Origin: Treponema sp.
Lineage (GTDB): Bacteria > Spirochaetota > Spirochaetia > Treponematales > Rectinemataceae
Assembly: GCA_012516755.1 (NCBI GenBank)
Contig: JAAYWE010000312.1
Location: 1-12,585 of the forward strand
Direction of reading: 5' to 3'
DNA length: 12,585 nt
How positions within the stretch are numbered: position 1 is the stretch's first letter; each line of letters starts with the position of its first letter. Shown piece after piece: positions 6,997 through 12,585 of the stretch. The translations under genes were made by a program, and so were the position numbers. The notes beneath the pieces are model-generated. The model worked only from the letters and a program-made list of their open reading frames with translations. It was not told the origin of the DNA and made no database searches.

Positions 6997-8082
6997 CTAA
7001 ATTCCCGTATTAAATGTGTATGATCTGCCTCTCATGTATAGAAGATAGCAATTAGGGAAACCGGACATCGAAGCCGCATCATATATAGCATCTTGAATCT
7101 TCGAAGCTGGCATAAAAGCATATATAGCAAATCTGGTTTCACCGGGTGCATAGGAGAGTCTTTCAACCTCACGTACCCTTTTTGCCAAATTCCTTTCGAA
7201 TTGAGATATTGCTATCGCATCAGGAGTGTTCTGTAGTATGAGTTCGTATCGAACTCCTCGAGATGCGGTCATTGTGCTCATAAGACGCTTTGCTTGCTCC
7301 GTGACCTTTGGCATCGATTGCCAGATAATTCCTGATATAGCATTCATCATTGCAGCATCTGCGGAGACAGGGCTGAATGTCTGCGGGCTCAAAAAGGATA
7401 TCGATCCAAGAAGCGCCGCAGTAGATGCATCGAAAATCTTTATACTGCCTTGTGCTGATCCGGTCCAGGCTCCAGGCCCTCCTCCAAAGCTTGTCTTAGC
7501 ATCTATTTCGAGGTAGATATCTGCATTGAGCTTCTGTGCAATATAAGTGATGATATCGATAGAGCCACCTGTCTCAGACTGATAAGCGCTTATCTGATCT
7601 TTCTTATTCTTCTGGATCTGATCGAAATCGATGACAGAAAGCCCTTCTTTTTCGATTAGGTATCGATTTGCCTGTGATACAGCAGCTTTTGCAAGCTGTG
7701 CATCCAAGCCGCTGTTCTCGTTGTAATACACTAAGTAGCTTAGTCTGTTAATATAATTCTGAAAAAATCTGCTTTCATCGGCAGTCATCGGTTGAGTATA
7801 ATAACTTGCGCTTGCCTGTGGGACAGAAGAAGGCTCCGATGGAGCCGGAGTCTCACCAGGCATAACTTGGCTTTCTACAAGCGCTTCTGCGGAGGATTGA
7901 ACATCTCCGGGAGCCGTTGTGCCGGGCATTTCTGGTGTCGAAGTGCCCTGAACAATCTCTTTTGCTCTCTGGCTTTCCAGACTAGGTGCTTCTGGCTGAG
8001 GAGTTGTTGCGCAACCGATAAGTAGACCGATAAGCAGCAGAACACCCATAAGATATCTATAAAAGGACCATGCTCTTTTCAT
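6997..8082 (-). CDS. Lipoprotein with Pro/Ser-rich linker and CsgG/FlgO-like domain
   Basis: Predicted lipoprotein of 361 residues. I prefer ATG 8082 over the in-frame ATG at 8103. It gives a canonical signal peptide (MKRAW, hydrophobic core, lipobox LIGC, Cys24), and a TTGCAA-17-CATAAT promoter overlaps the seven extra codons and ends 6 nt before it. Residues about 25-98 are a low-complexity Pro/Ser/Ala/Glu linker, a tether of the kind that spans peptidoglycan or the periplasm. From about 100 an alpha/beta domain follows, with INRLSYLVYYNENSGLD, GLSVIDFDQIQ and IAQKLNADIYLEID, in the style of CsgG/FlgO/LpoB-like proteins. A second alpha/beta segment (about 278-345) contains RYELILQN and FERNLAKRVREVERLSY. 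I do not recognise a named family with confidence. First gene of the three-lipoprotein operon. Confidence 0.82.
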   Translation of the reverse strand: MKRAWSFYRYLMGVLLLIGLLIGCATTPQPEAPSLESQRAKEIVQGTSTPEMPGTTAPGDVQSSAEALVESQVMPGETPAPSEPSSVPQASASYYTQPMTADESRFFQNYINRLSYLVYYNENSGLDAQLAKAAVSQANRYLIEKEGLSVIDFDQIQKNKKDQISAYQSETGGSIDIITYIAQKLNADIYLEIDAKTSFGGGPGAWTGSAQGSIKIFDASTAALLGSISFLSPQTFSPVSADAAMMNAISGIIWQSMPKVTEQAKRLMSTMTASRGVRYELILQNTPDAIAISQFERNLAKRVREVERLSYAPGETRFAIYAFMPASKIQDAIYDAASMSGFPNCYLLYMRGRSYTFNTGI

Positions 8083-8088
8083 GTTCTT

Positions 8089-8117
8089 ATTATGAGATAG
8101 CATTTGTACTTTTGCAA
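8089..8117 (-). promoter_or_regulatory. Candidate sigma70-type promoter of the lipoprotein operon
   Basis: TTGCAA (8117-8112), a 17-bp spacer and CATAAT (8094-8089, five of six consensus bases) end 6 nt before ATG 8082, which fits leaderless transcription from that codon. If correct, the seven extra codons of the longer reading (from 8103) would be untranscribed promoter DNA. Confidence 0.4.
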
Positions 8118-8146
8118 GATGAAAATGCTAAATGGGACAAAAGTAC
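8106..8146. promoter_or_regulatory. Perfect 9-bp inverted repeat, candidate operator
   Basis: GTACTTTTG (8106-8114) and CAAAAGTAC (8138-8146) are exact inverted copies separated by 23 bp, with centres 32 bp apart (about three helical turns). The proximal arm overlaps the proposed -35 element of the lipoprotein operon, so a dimeric regulator bound here could block or modulate initiation. It also lies just downstream of the tRNA gene and could fold in a read-through transcript, but its AT-rich stem and lack of T-run make it a poor terminator. Confidence 0.4.
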
Positions 8147-8160
8147 GAAAGGTTTTTCTC

Positions 8161-8234
8161 TGAGCGATGCGCGATTTGAACGCGCGACCTTCGGCTCCGG
8201 AGGCCGACGCTCTATCCAGCTGAGCTAATCGCTC
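8161..8234 (-). tRNA. tRNA-Arg (anticodon CCG)
   Basis: The minus strand folds into a complete cloverleaf. The acceptor stem GAGCGAT/ATCGCTC has seven perfect pairs; the D stem is GCTC/GAGC with loop AGCTGGATA. The anticodon stem TCGGC/GCCGA closes the loop CTCCGGA, giving anticodon CCG, which reads the Arg codon CGG. The variable loop has five bases, and the T stem is GCGCG/CGCGC with loop TTCAAAT. The discriminator base is A. CCA is not encoded (GAG follows), so nucleotidyltransferase must add it. The gene is on the same strand as the lipoprotein operon, 78 nt upstream of its chosen start, with no clear terminator between. Confidence 0.97.
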
Positions 8235-8273
8235 TTTTTTGCTTGGTCTTGCCTGCATTTTCTATATTTTTGC

Positions 8274-8302
8274 ATATTAAGACTTCGATCGAAACGCGTC
8301 AA
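8274..8302 (-). promoter_or_regulatory. Candidate sigma70-type promoter of tRNA-Arg
   Basis: TTGACG (8302-8297, five of six consensus bases), a 17-bp spacer and TAATAT (8279-8274) lie about 40 bp upstream of the mature tRNA 5' end. This leaves a short 5' leader for RNase P. Spacing and the -35 match are good; the -10 matches four of six. Confidence 0.5.
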
Positions 8303-8348
8303 GCCAAGGCTCATTTTGAAAGAACATATTCGAAAATCTATCAAGGTC

Positions 8349-8377
8349 TTGTCAAAGCATCCATCTCTCATTAGATT
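8349..8377 (+). promoter_or_regulatory. Candidate sigma70-type promoter of maf
   Basis: TTGTCA (8349-8354, five of six), a 17-bp spacer and TAGATT (8372-8377, four of six) end 10 nt before ATG 8388. The predicted leader is only a few bases, and no ribosome binding site is present. If correct, it excludes the longer TTG-initiated reading from 8316. Confidence 0.4.
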
Positions 8378-8387
8378 GCTTTTTGTC

Positions 8388-9071
8388 ATGTATGGAGAAC
8401 CTATTCTGCTTGCAAGTGAATCCTCGCGAAGGGCTTCTATTCTTGAATCGATCAGAATACCTTTTATCAAAGTTCTACCTTCCATCGATGAGACAATATT
8501 TGACAACCTAGATCCCGCAGAACGTGTTGTAGCTCTTGCAGCAACAAAAGCCAAGCATGGCAAAGCTCTTTGGTCCGAGAAAAATCGAAGCAAAAAGGTA
8601 GTTATATCGTCGTCTGCCAAGAAGCCTTTAGATAAAAATGCTCTAGATCAAAAAAGCAACGCAGAACCTCGATATGTGCTTGGTGCCGATACACTTGTGG
8701 CCTTTAAGATATCCGGGCGTTGGATTACGCTCGGAAAACCGGCTAACGAACTCGAGGCTTTCGAAATGCTTTCGATGGAAGCAGGCAAACGACAGACTGT
8801 ATTTAGTGGACTTTGCCTGCTCGACATGGTAAGCGATCGATGCTACCCCGCTCTCTCTATCTCTGAAGTCCAGTTTGCACCCATGACACCTGAAGAAGTC
8901 TCATGGTACCTTAGCTTCGGCGAATGGCGCGGAGCCGCAGGAGCATACCGAATACAAGAAATCGGATCATGCTTCATAGAAGAAATAAGAGGTTCATCCT
9001 CGGGCGTAATGGGCTTGCCAATTCATGAATTATATGGCATTCTCCATGCGTCGGGATACTTGGATTCTTAG
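8388..9071 (+). CDS. maf: Maf-family nucleoside triphosphate pyrophosphatase
   Basis: Maf enzymes hydrolyse non-canonical or specific nucleoside triphosphates (dTTP, UTP or m7GTP depending on subgroup) to monophosphate and diphosphate. From ATG 8388 the protein has 227 residues and begins MYGEPILLASESSRRASIL, the family's nucleotide-binding N-terminus. The frame is open to a TTG at 8316, but those 24 residues match nothing in the family. Further motifs: the catalytic-acid strand LGADTLV, LGKP, TVFSGLCLL, EVSWYLSFGEWRGAAGAYRIQ, and SSGVMGLPIHEL at the C-terminus. The usual DKAGAY reads GAAGAY, so the family Lys is absent. A basic/Ser-rich insert of about 30 residues precedes LGADTLV. Subgroup is most likely YhdE-like (dTTP/UTP), moderately sure. 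Monocistronic or co-transcribed with rpsB 132 nt downstream. Confidence 0.92.
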   Translation: MYGEPILLASESSRRASILESIRIPFIKVLPSIDETIFDNLDPAERVVALAATKAKHGKALWSEKNRSKKVVISSSAKKPLDKNALDQKSNAEPRYVLGADTLVAFKISGRWITLGKPANELEAFEMLSMEAGKRQTVFSGLCLLDMVSDRCYPALSISEVQFAPMTPEEVSWYLSFGEWRGAAGAYRIQEIGSCFIEEIRGSSSGVMGLPIHELYGILHASGYLDS

Positions 9072-9135
9072 CAAGAAGAGATTTAAATCACCGATAAATC
9101 CAGCCTTTTGAGTGCTGGGCATTTTCCGCCTGACT

Positions 9136-9198
9136 TTCCGGGAGAGAGCAGGACGAGATATAAGGAAGGGAACCGGAATCCATTCCGGTAAGGGGAGG
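9136..9198 (+). promoter_or_regulatory. rpsB leader with competing hairpins next to the ribosome binding site
   Basis: ACCGGAAT (9172-9179) and ATTCCGGT (9182-9189) form a perfect 8-bp inverted repeat, folding as a 6-bp stem with a 6-nt loop. It ends immediately before the strong ribosome binding site AGGGGAGG (9191-9198). A second TTCCGG at 9136-9141 could pair with the same CCGGAA (9173-9178), giving a mutually exclusive fold. This may be an S2 autoregulatory leader, since rpsB is known to be feedback-controlled in other bacteria. No confident promoter is visible; TATAAG at 9159-9164 has a poor -35. Pairing is seen, control is inferred. Confidence 0.4.
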
Positions 9199-9203
9199 TC
9201 TAC

Positions 9204-10085
9204 GTGGCAGTAGTGACCATGAAAAATCTGCTTGAATCCGGTGTGCACTTTGGGCACCAGGTCAAGCGTTGGGATCCGCGAATGAAAAAATACATATTCG
9301 CGGAGCGAAACGGTATCCATATCATAGATCTGCAAAAAACTATTCAAGCCATCAAAGAAGCCTATGACGCAGTGCAGAAGGTAGCCAGTTCCGGGAAATC
9401 TGTGCTCTTCGTGGGAACAAAGAAACAAGCCCAAGCCGCAATACAAAAAGAGGCCGAGCGCTGCGAGCAATTCTATGTAAACAATCGTTGGCTGGGTGGT
9501 ATGTTAACAAACTTTTCCACCATAAGAAAATCTGTTCAAAGGCTCAAAAAGATAGAGCGCATGGAAGTGGATGGAACTTTCAGCAGTCTTACCAAAAAAG
9601 AAATCGCAAGTCTTCTAAAGGAAAAGACCAAGCTTGAGAAAAACCTCGGAGGAATAAAGGAGATGACGAGCCTTCCGGGCATCCTTTTTGTTGTGGATAC
9701 GCGCAAGGAAGCAATCGCGGTTGCTGAGGCTCAACGCCTCGGTATCCCTATCGTAGCAATCGTCGACACCAATTGTAATCCGGAAGGCATTACCTATCCC
9801 ATTCCAGGCAATGATGACGCAATTCGATCTATCAGCCTTTTCACTCAGATCATAGCAAATGCTGTAATCGAGGCCGGCGCGTCCGAAGGCTTGAAGATAA
9901 TCGAAACTCTGCCTTCTGAAGAGGAGCAAGAACTGATAGTTCCTCAAAAACTAGAGGAAGATGAGGTCGAGATAGATGTAGAGAATTATGCCGAAACCCC
10001 AAGTCAGAGTAACAAAGAAGCGGATGAACAGCAGGAAGTCGAACAACCCATAATTGATGAAGATCGTCTTTATGATGAAGATTGA
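9204..10085 (+). CDS. rpsB: 30S ribosomal protein S2
   Basis: S2 assembles late into the small subunit, bridging head and body, and is needed for S1 binding. The 293-residue protein carries the family signatures: LLESGVHFGHQVKRWDPRMKKYIF near the N-terminus, IHIIDLQKT, VLFVGTKKQAQAAI, NNRWLGGMLTNF, LPGILFVVDTRKEAIAVAEA, and IPIVAIVDTNCNPEGITYPIPGNDDAIRSI. It starts at GTG 9204, six bases after AGGGGAGG. A C-terminal tail of about 60 mostly acidic residues (from about 235) exceeds the E. coli protein (241). First clear gene of the rpsB-tsf-frr-uppS-cdsA cluster; tsf follows after 21 nt. Confidence 0.98.
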   Translation: MAVVTMKNLLESGVHFGHQVKRWDPRMKKYIFAERNGIHIIDLQKTIQAIKEAYDAVQKVASSGKSVLFVGTKKQAQAAIQKEAERCEQFYVNNRWLGGMLTNFSTIRKSVQRLKKIERMEVDGTFSSLTKKEIASLLKEKTKLEKNLGGIKEMTSLPGILFVVDTRKEAIAVAEAQRLGIPIVAIVDTNCNPEGITYPIPGNDDAIRSISLFTQIIANAVIEAGASEGLKIIETLPSEEEQELIVPQKLEEDEVEIDVENYAETPSQSNKEADEQQEVEQPIIDEDRLYDED

Positions 10086-10106
10086 GAACATTGAGGAGAA
10101 TAGATC

Positions 10107-10958
10107 GTGGAAATCAAAGCGAATGAAGTAAAGGCTCTGCGCGAAAAAACCGGCGCAGGCATGATGGATTGCAAAAAGGCACTAATTGAAGCCAATGGCG
10201 ATTTCTCTGCAGCGGAAAAATTATTGCGCGAATGGGGAATTGCCGGTATCGAGAAACGAGCAGGTCGTGCAACAAATGAAGGGCGTATCTTCATAGCTCA
10301 AAATGATAAGGAATTAGAACTGATAGAGCTGGCTTGCGAGACGGATTTTGTGGCTAGAAATGAGGATTTTGTGGCGGCAGGCACTAGAATCGCAGAAAGC
10401 GCTCTGTCACAGAAGGCATCCAGTACAAACGAGAGCCTAGAGGCCATTGTAAAGGAAATTGCTTCGCTTATAAAGGAAAACATTGCGCTGAGACGCGTTG
10501 TTCATTTTTATGCCGAAGAAAACGAAATTCTGCACCCCTATCTGCATGGCGAAGGCAGAATTGGAGTTGTCGTAAAAGTTAGAGCGAACGACCCTGAGGC
10601 TTTCAAGCATGAGAAGATCGCTGCCTTTATACATGATATAGCTTTACATGTGGCAGCCTTCAACCCAATGTTCCTCGATGAATCAAAAGTCTCGGCTGAG
10701 TGGATCACCGAACAGAAAGAAATCTTCCAAAAACAGCTCGAGCTCGACGAAAAGCTGAAGAGCAAACCAGAAAAAGTCCTTGAGGGCATTTTGGCTGGAA
10801 AGCTAAAGAAGCTTCTTGCAGATGTTTGCCTTCTAAACCAGGGCTTTGTGCGAGACGAGAAGTCATCTGTCGCCTCTATTCTAGCGCAGATTTCTAAAGA
10901 GACTGGTTTTCAGCTCGAAATCGTAGATTATTATTTTGCAAAAGTCGGACAAGATTGA
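10107..10958 (+). CDS. tsf: Translation elongation factor Ts
   Basis: EF-Ts is the nucleotide exchange factor that releases GDP from EF-Tu. The 283-residue protein has the N-terminal UBA-like domain with LREKTGAGMMDCKKALIEA (11-29). ETDFVARNEDF follows, with Asp80 and Phe81 at the same numbers as the E. coli residues that insert into the EF-Tu G domain. The rest forms the core and dimerisation subdomains (about 60-283). It starts at GTG 10107 with GAGGAG eight bases upstream, 21 nt after rpsB, so the two are co-transcribed. Length matches E. coli EF-Ts (283). Confidence 0.98.
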   Translation: MEIKANEVKALREKTGAGMMDCKKALIEANGDFSAAEKLLREWGIAGIEKRAGRATNEGRIFIAQNDKELELIELACETDFVARNEDFVAAGTRIAESALSQKASSTNESLEAIVKEIASLIKENIALRRVVHFYAEENEILHPYLHGEGRIGVVVKVRANDPEAFKHEKIAAFIHDIALHVAAFNPMFLDESKVSAEWITEQKEIFQKQLELDEKLKSKPEKVLEGILAGKLKKLLADVCLLNQGFVRDEKSSVASILAQISKETGFQLEIVDYYFAKVGQD

Positions 10959-11045
10959 ATATGCTCTGCTAATATCGGGTAAAGACGGGCTTTCTATTCA
11001 GAATGCCTCTCTGCACCTGCAAAACAGCATGTCAAGGAAGGATTT

Positions 11046-11600
11046 ATGGAATCGAACAAAGCTGCGCATGAAGAAAAGATGAAGAAGACTATCGCTGCAT
11101 TTCAAGATGAGCTGAATAGCATACGTACAAGCAGAGCATCCCCTGTTCTTCTCGACAAGATTGGAGTTGACTACTATGGTCAAAAAACGCCTCTATCCCA
11201 GGTTGCGACAATTTCTGTTCCCGAAGCTCGTCTCATCGTTATTCAGCCATGGGACCGCTCTTTATTCAGCGAAATCGAAAAGGCAATCCTCAAGTCAGAT
11301 CTAGGCTTAAATCCCTCTAATGACGGAAAAGTGCTTAGGATAGCTATCCCTCCTCTAACTGAGCAACGAAGAAAAGAACTTGTTAAAACGGCTCGAAGTA
11401 TCGCCGAACAAGCACGCGTGGCAATCAGAAATATAAGACGCGATGCTCTGGAAGAGCTTAAAAAGCAGCAAGGCGCAGGAGGTGTTGCAGAAGACGTCCT
11501 TAAAAAAGAAGAAGCAGAGCTCCAAAAGATGACAGATGATTACATTTCCCAAATAGCCAGAATTCTCGAAATAAAAGAAAGAGAAATTATGGAAATCTAA
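11046..11600 (+). CDS. frr: Ribosome recycling factor
   Basis: Together with EF-G this factor splits post-termination ribosomes. The 184 residues match the family length. They show the three-helix-bundle domain with LNSIRTSRASP (N-terminal), the beta-rich domain II (IGVDYYGQKTPLSQVATISVPEARLIVIQPWD), LGLNPSNDGKVLRIAIPPLTEQRRKELVK, and VAIRNIRRDALEEL with the conserved arginines. ATG 11046 is preceded by AAGGAAGGA. It follows tsf after 87 nt that contain no gene. pyrH, which lies here in many bacteria, is missing. Confidence 0.98.
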   Translation: MESNKAAHEEKMKKTIAAFQDELNSIRTSRASPVLLDKIGVDYYGQKTPLSQVATISVPEARLIVIQPWDRSLFSEIEKAILKSDLGLNPSNDGKVLRIAIPPLTEQRRKELVKTARSIAEQARVAIRNIRRDALEELKKQQGAGGVAEDVLKKEEAELQKMTDDYISQIARILEIKEREIMEI

Positions 11601-11612
11601 GGATTCTTCAAA

Positions 11613-12317
11613 ATGAAAGAGAACCGCATGCCTTCTCATGTTGCGATCATTATGGATGGTAATGGTCGATGGGCAAGACAGAGAGGCCTTGCTCGAACAG
11701 AAGGGCACAAGGAAGGATTAAAGACAGCAAAGCGTATAGTGCTGGCTTCTCGGAAAGAAAAAATTGAATTTCTCTCGCTATTCGTTTTTTCCACAGAAAA
11801 TTGGAAGCGTACAGAACAGGAAGTCGGATTTCTTATGTCTCTTATTCGAGCTCATATCACAAAGGAGTTGGATTTCTACAGAAAAAACGAGATACGCATA
11901 GTCCATTCCGGCGAACGAAATGGATTACCGTATGATGTACTTTCAGAAATCGATAAAGCGATTGAGAATACCTCTCAGTACAGCTCATTGACAGTCAACT
12001 TGGCAATAAACTACGGAGGCAGAGACGAAATTGTCCGAGCCATGCAGCGAATTCTGGCAAGTCAAGAAAATGATGATGAAAATCCAATAGATGAATTGAA
12101 AATTATGCGATACCTCGATCATCCGGAAATACCTGATCCCGATCTCATCATCAGAACAGGTGGTGAGATCAGGTTATCCAATTTTCTATTATGGCAATCT
12201 GCCTATAGCGAACTATACTTTTCGCCAAAATATTGGCCTGATTTTACCCCGGAGGATCTTCACGCAGCTCTTATCGACTATGTGCACCGCGAAAGGCGAT
12301 TCGGAGATGCACGGTGA
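11613..12317 (+). CDS. uppS: Undecaprenyl-diphosphate synthase (cis-prenyltransferase)
   Basis: UppS condenses isopentenyl diphosphate with farnesyl diphosphate to make the C55 carrier lipid for peptidoglycan and other envelope polymers. The 234-residue protein has VAIIMDGNGRWA with catalytic Asp15, RGLARTEGHKEG, FVFSTENWKR, NYGGRDEI, and the diphosphate-binding RTGGEIRLSNFLLWQSAYSELYF (181-203), ending RERRFG. ATG 11613 has AAGGA nine bases upstream and begins 12 nt after frr. A second ATG at 11628 (MPSHVAII) is possible but lacks a comparable site. Length is near the family norm (about 230-255). Confidence 0.97.
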   Translation: MKENRMPSHVAIIMDGNGRWARQRGLARTEGHKEGLKTAKRIVLASRKEKIEFLSLFVFSTENWKRTEQEVGFLMSLIRAHITKELDFYRKNEIRIVHSGERNGLPYDVLSEIDKAIENTSQYSSLTVNLAINYGGRDEIVRAMQRILASQENDDENPIDELKIMRYLDHPEIPDPDLIIRTGGEIRLSNFLLWQSAYSELYFSPKYWPDFTPEDLHAALIDYVHRERRFGDAR

Positions 12318-12585
12318 ATGAGAATATGAGGGCAAGACTCCTCCTGTTTTTTGTAGGTTTTCCTTTATTAATCCTTTCGCTTTTTTTTCTTCAATTTGCG
12401 AATTATATAGTTATTTCGGGAATTCTCCTCATTGTGCAATTCCTTTCATCCAAAGAATTGCGAAACATGCTGACCAGAGCCAGTTTGCCGGACACAGGAG
12501 ACTTAGCAACTTTCATTGGATTAATTCCATCAGTCTTGACATTTATATCGTGTATACTATATGGATCTCTCCTGGAGACCGCATT
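12314..12585 (+). CDS. cdsA: CDP-diglyceride synthase, 5' part (phosphatidate cytidylyltransferase)
   Basis: The first 90 codons of a membrane protein run off the right edge. I choose GTG 12314, which overlaps the uppS stop as GTGA and has GGAG (12304-12307) six bases upstream. An in-frame ATG at 12326 would shorten the protein by four residues. The sequence starts MNENMRARLLLFF, then shows two hydrophobic stretches (about 8-44), a short polar loop (FLSSKELRNMLTRA), and the beginning of a third helix (about 65-87). This fits the N-terminal topology of CdsA. The diagnostic C-terminal signature lies outside the window, so the call rests on topology and the uppS-cdsA neighbourhood. CdsA makes CDP-diacylglycerol from phosphatidate and CTP in the inner membrane. 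Confidence 0.85.
   Translation, partial: MNENMRARLLLFFVGFPLLILSLFFLQFANYIVISGILLIVQFLSSKELRNMLTRASLPDTGDLATFIGLIPSVLTFISCILYGSLLETA

Noticed and set aside
8235..8240. T-run after the tRNA region on the plus strand, considered as a terminator
   Set aside because: It is upstream of the tRNA on its own strand, and the adjacent stem is the tRNA acceptor itself.
8316..8387. TTG-initiated 24-codon N-terminal extension of Maf
   Set aside because: The residues have no counterpart in the family, and a promoter-like TTGTCA-17-TAGATT occupies the same bases.
8225..8620. Minus-strand 131-codon frame overlapping maf and the tRNA gene
   Set aside because: It runs through conserved Maf codons and into the tRNA acceptor region; the conserved features are on the other reading.
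9100..9127. CCAGC/GCTGG hairpin followed by GCATTTT, considered as the maf terminator
   Set aside because: The stem is only 5 bp with a 9-nt loop, and the T-run is four bases and offset. maf and rpsB may be co-transcribed.
9030..9470. Minus-strand 146-codon frame over the rpsB leader and 5' end
   Set aside because: Antisense to the most conserved part of rpsB and without family resemblance.

Overview
The window looks like chromosomal DNA of a spirochaete, probably Treponema-like (Spirochaetales). The strongest sign is the housekeeping cluster rpsB-tsf-frr-uppS-cdsA without pyrH between tsf and frr, an order I recall from Treponema. The abundance of lipoproteins fits as well. Base composition is moderate to AT-leaning. 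The genus assignment is inference, because no rRNA or other marker is present.

Layout from left to right. At 1-66 (minus) is the first 22 codons of a gene running off the left edge. At 67-4000 (minus) two overlapping half-transporter genes encode a heterodimeric ABC exporter of the BmrC/BmrD (YheI/YheH) type, with one catalytic and one degenerate ATP site. A 76-bp divergent intergenic region separates it from rnhA (4077-4586, plus). A short gap (4587-4742) holds a 20-codon ORF with a CPNPKC motif and a good ribosome binding site, possibly the relic of a transposase head. At 4743-8082 (minus) is a three-gene lipoprotein operon made of LPP20-like and CsgG/FlgO-like modules. Upstream on the same strand is tRNA-Arg(CCG) (8161-8234). 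At 8388-9071 (plus) is maf. From 9204 to the right edge (plus) run rpsB, tsf, frr, uppS and the 5' part of cdsA.

How the genes work together. The right third is the translation and envelope-lipid cluster: ribosomal protein S2, EF-Ts, ribosome recycling factor, undecaprenyl-diphosphate synthase and CDP-diglyceride synthase. The lipoprotein operon encodes three probably periplasmic or outer-membrane-anchored proteins that may form one complex. Its domain layout recalls flgO-flgP-flgT of Vibrio, but function is not established. The ABC pair is probably a multidrug or lipid exporter.

For regulation, the genes that appear to start transcripts (the ABC operon, rnhA, the lipoprotein operon and maf) lack a clear Shine-Dalgarno sequence. 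Each has a TTGnnn-17 bp-TAnnnT-like promoter ending only 6-10 nt before the start codon. Genes inside operons, and rpsB, have good ribosome binding sites. This suggests leaderless or nearly leaderless mRNAs for the first genes. I see no CRISPR array, intact mobile element, origin or rRNA.
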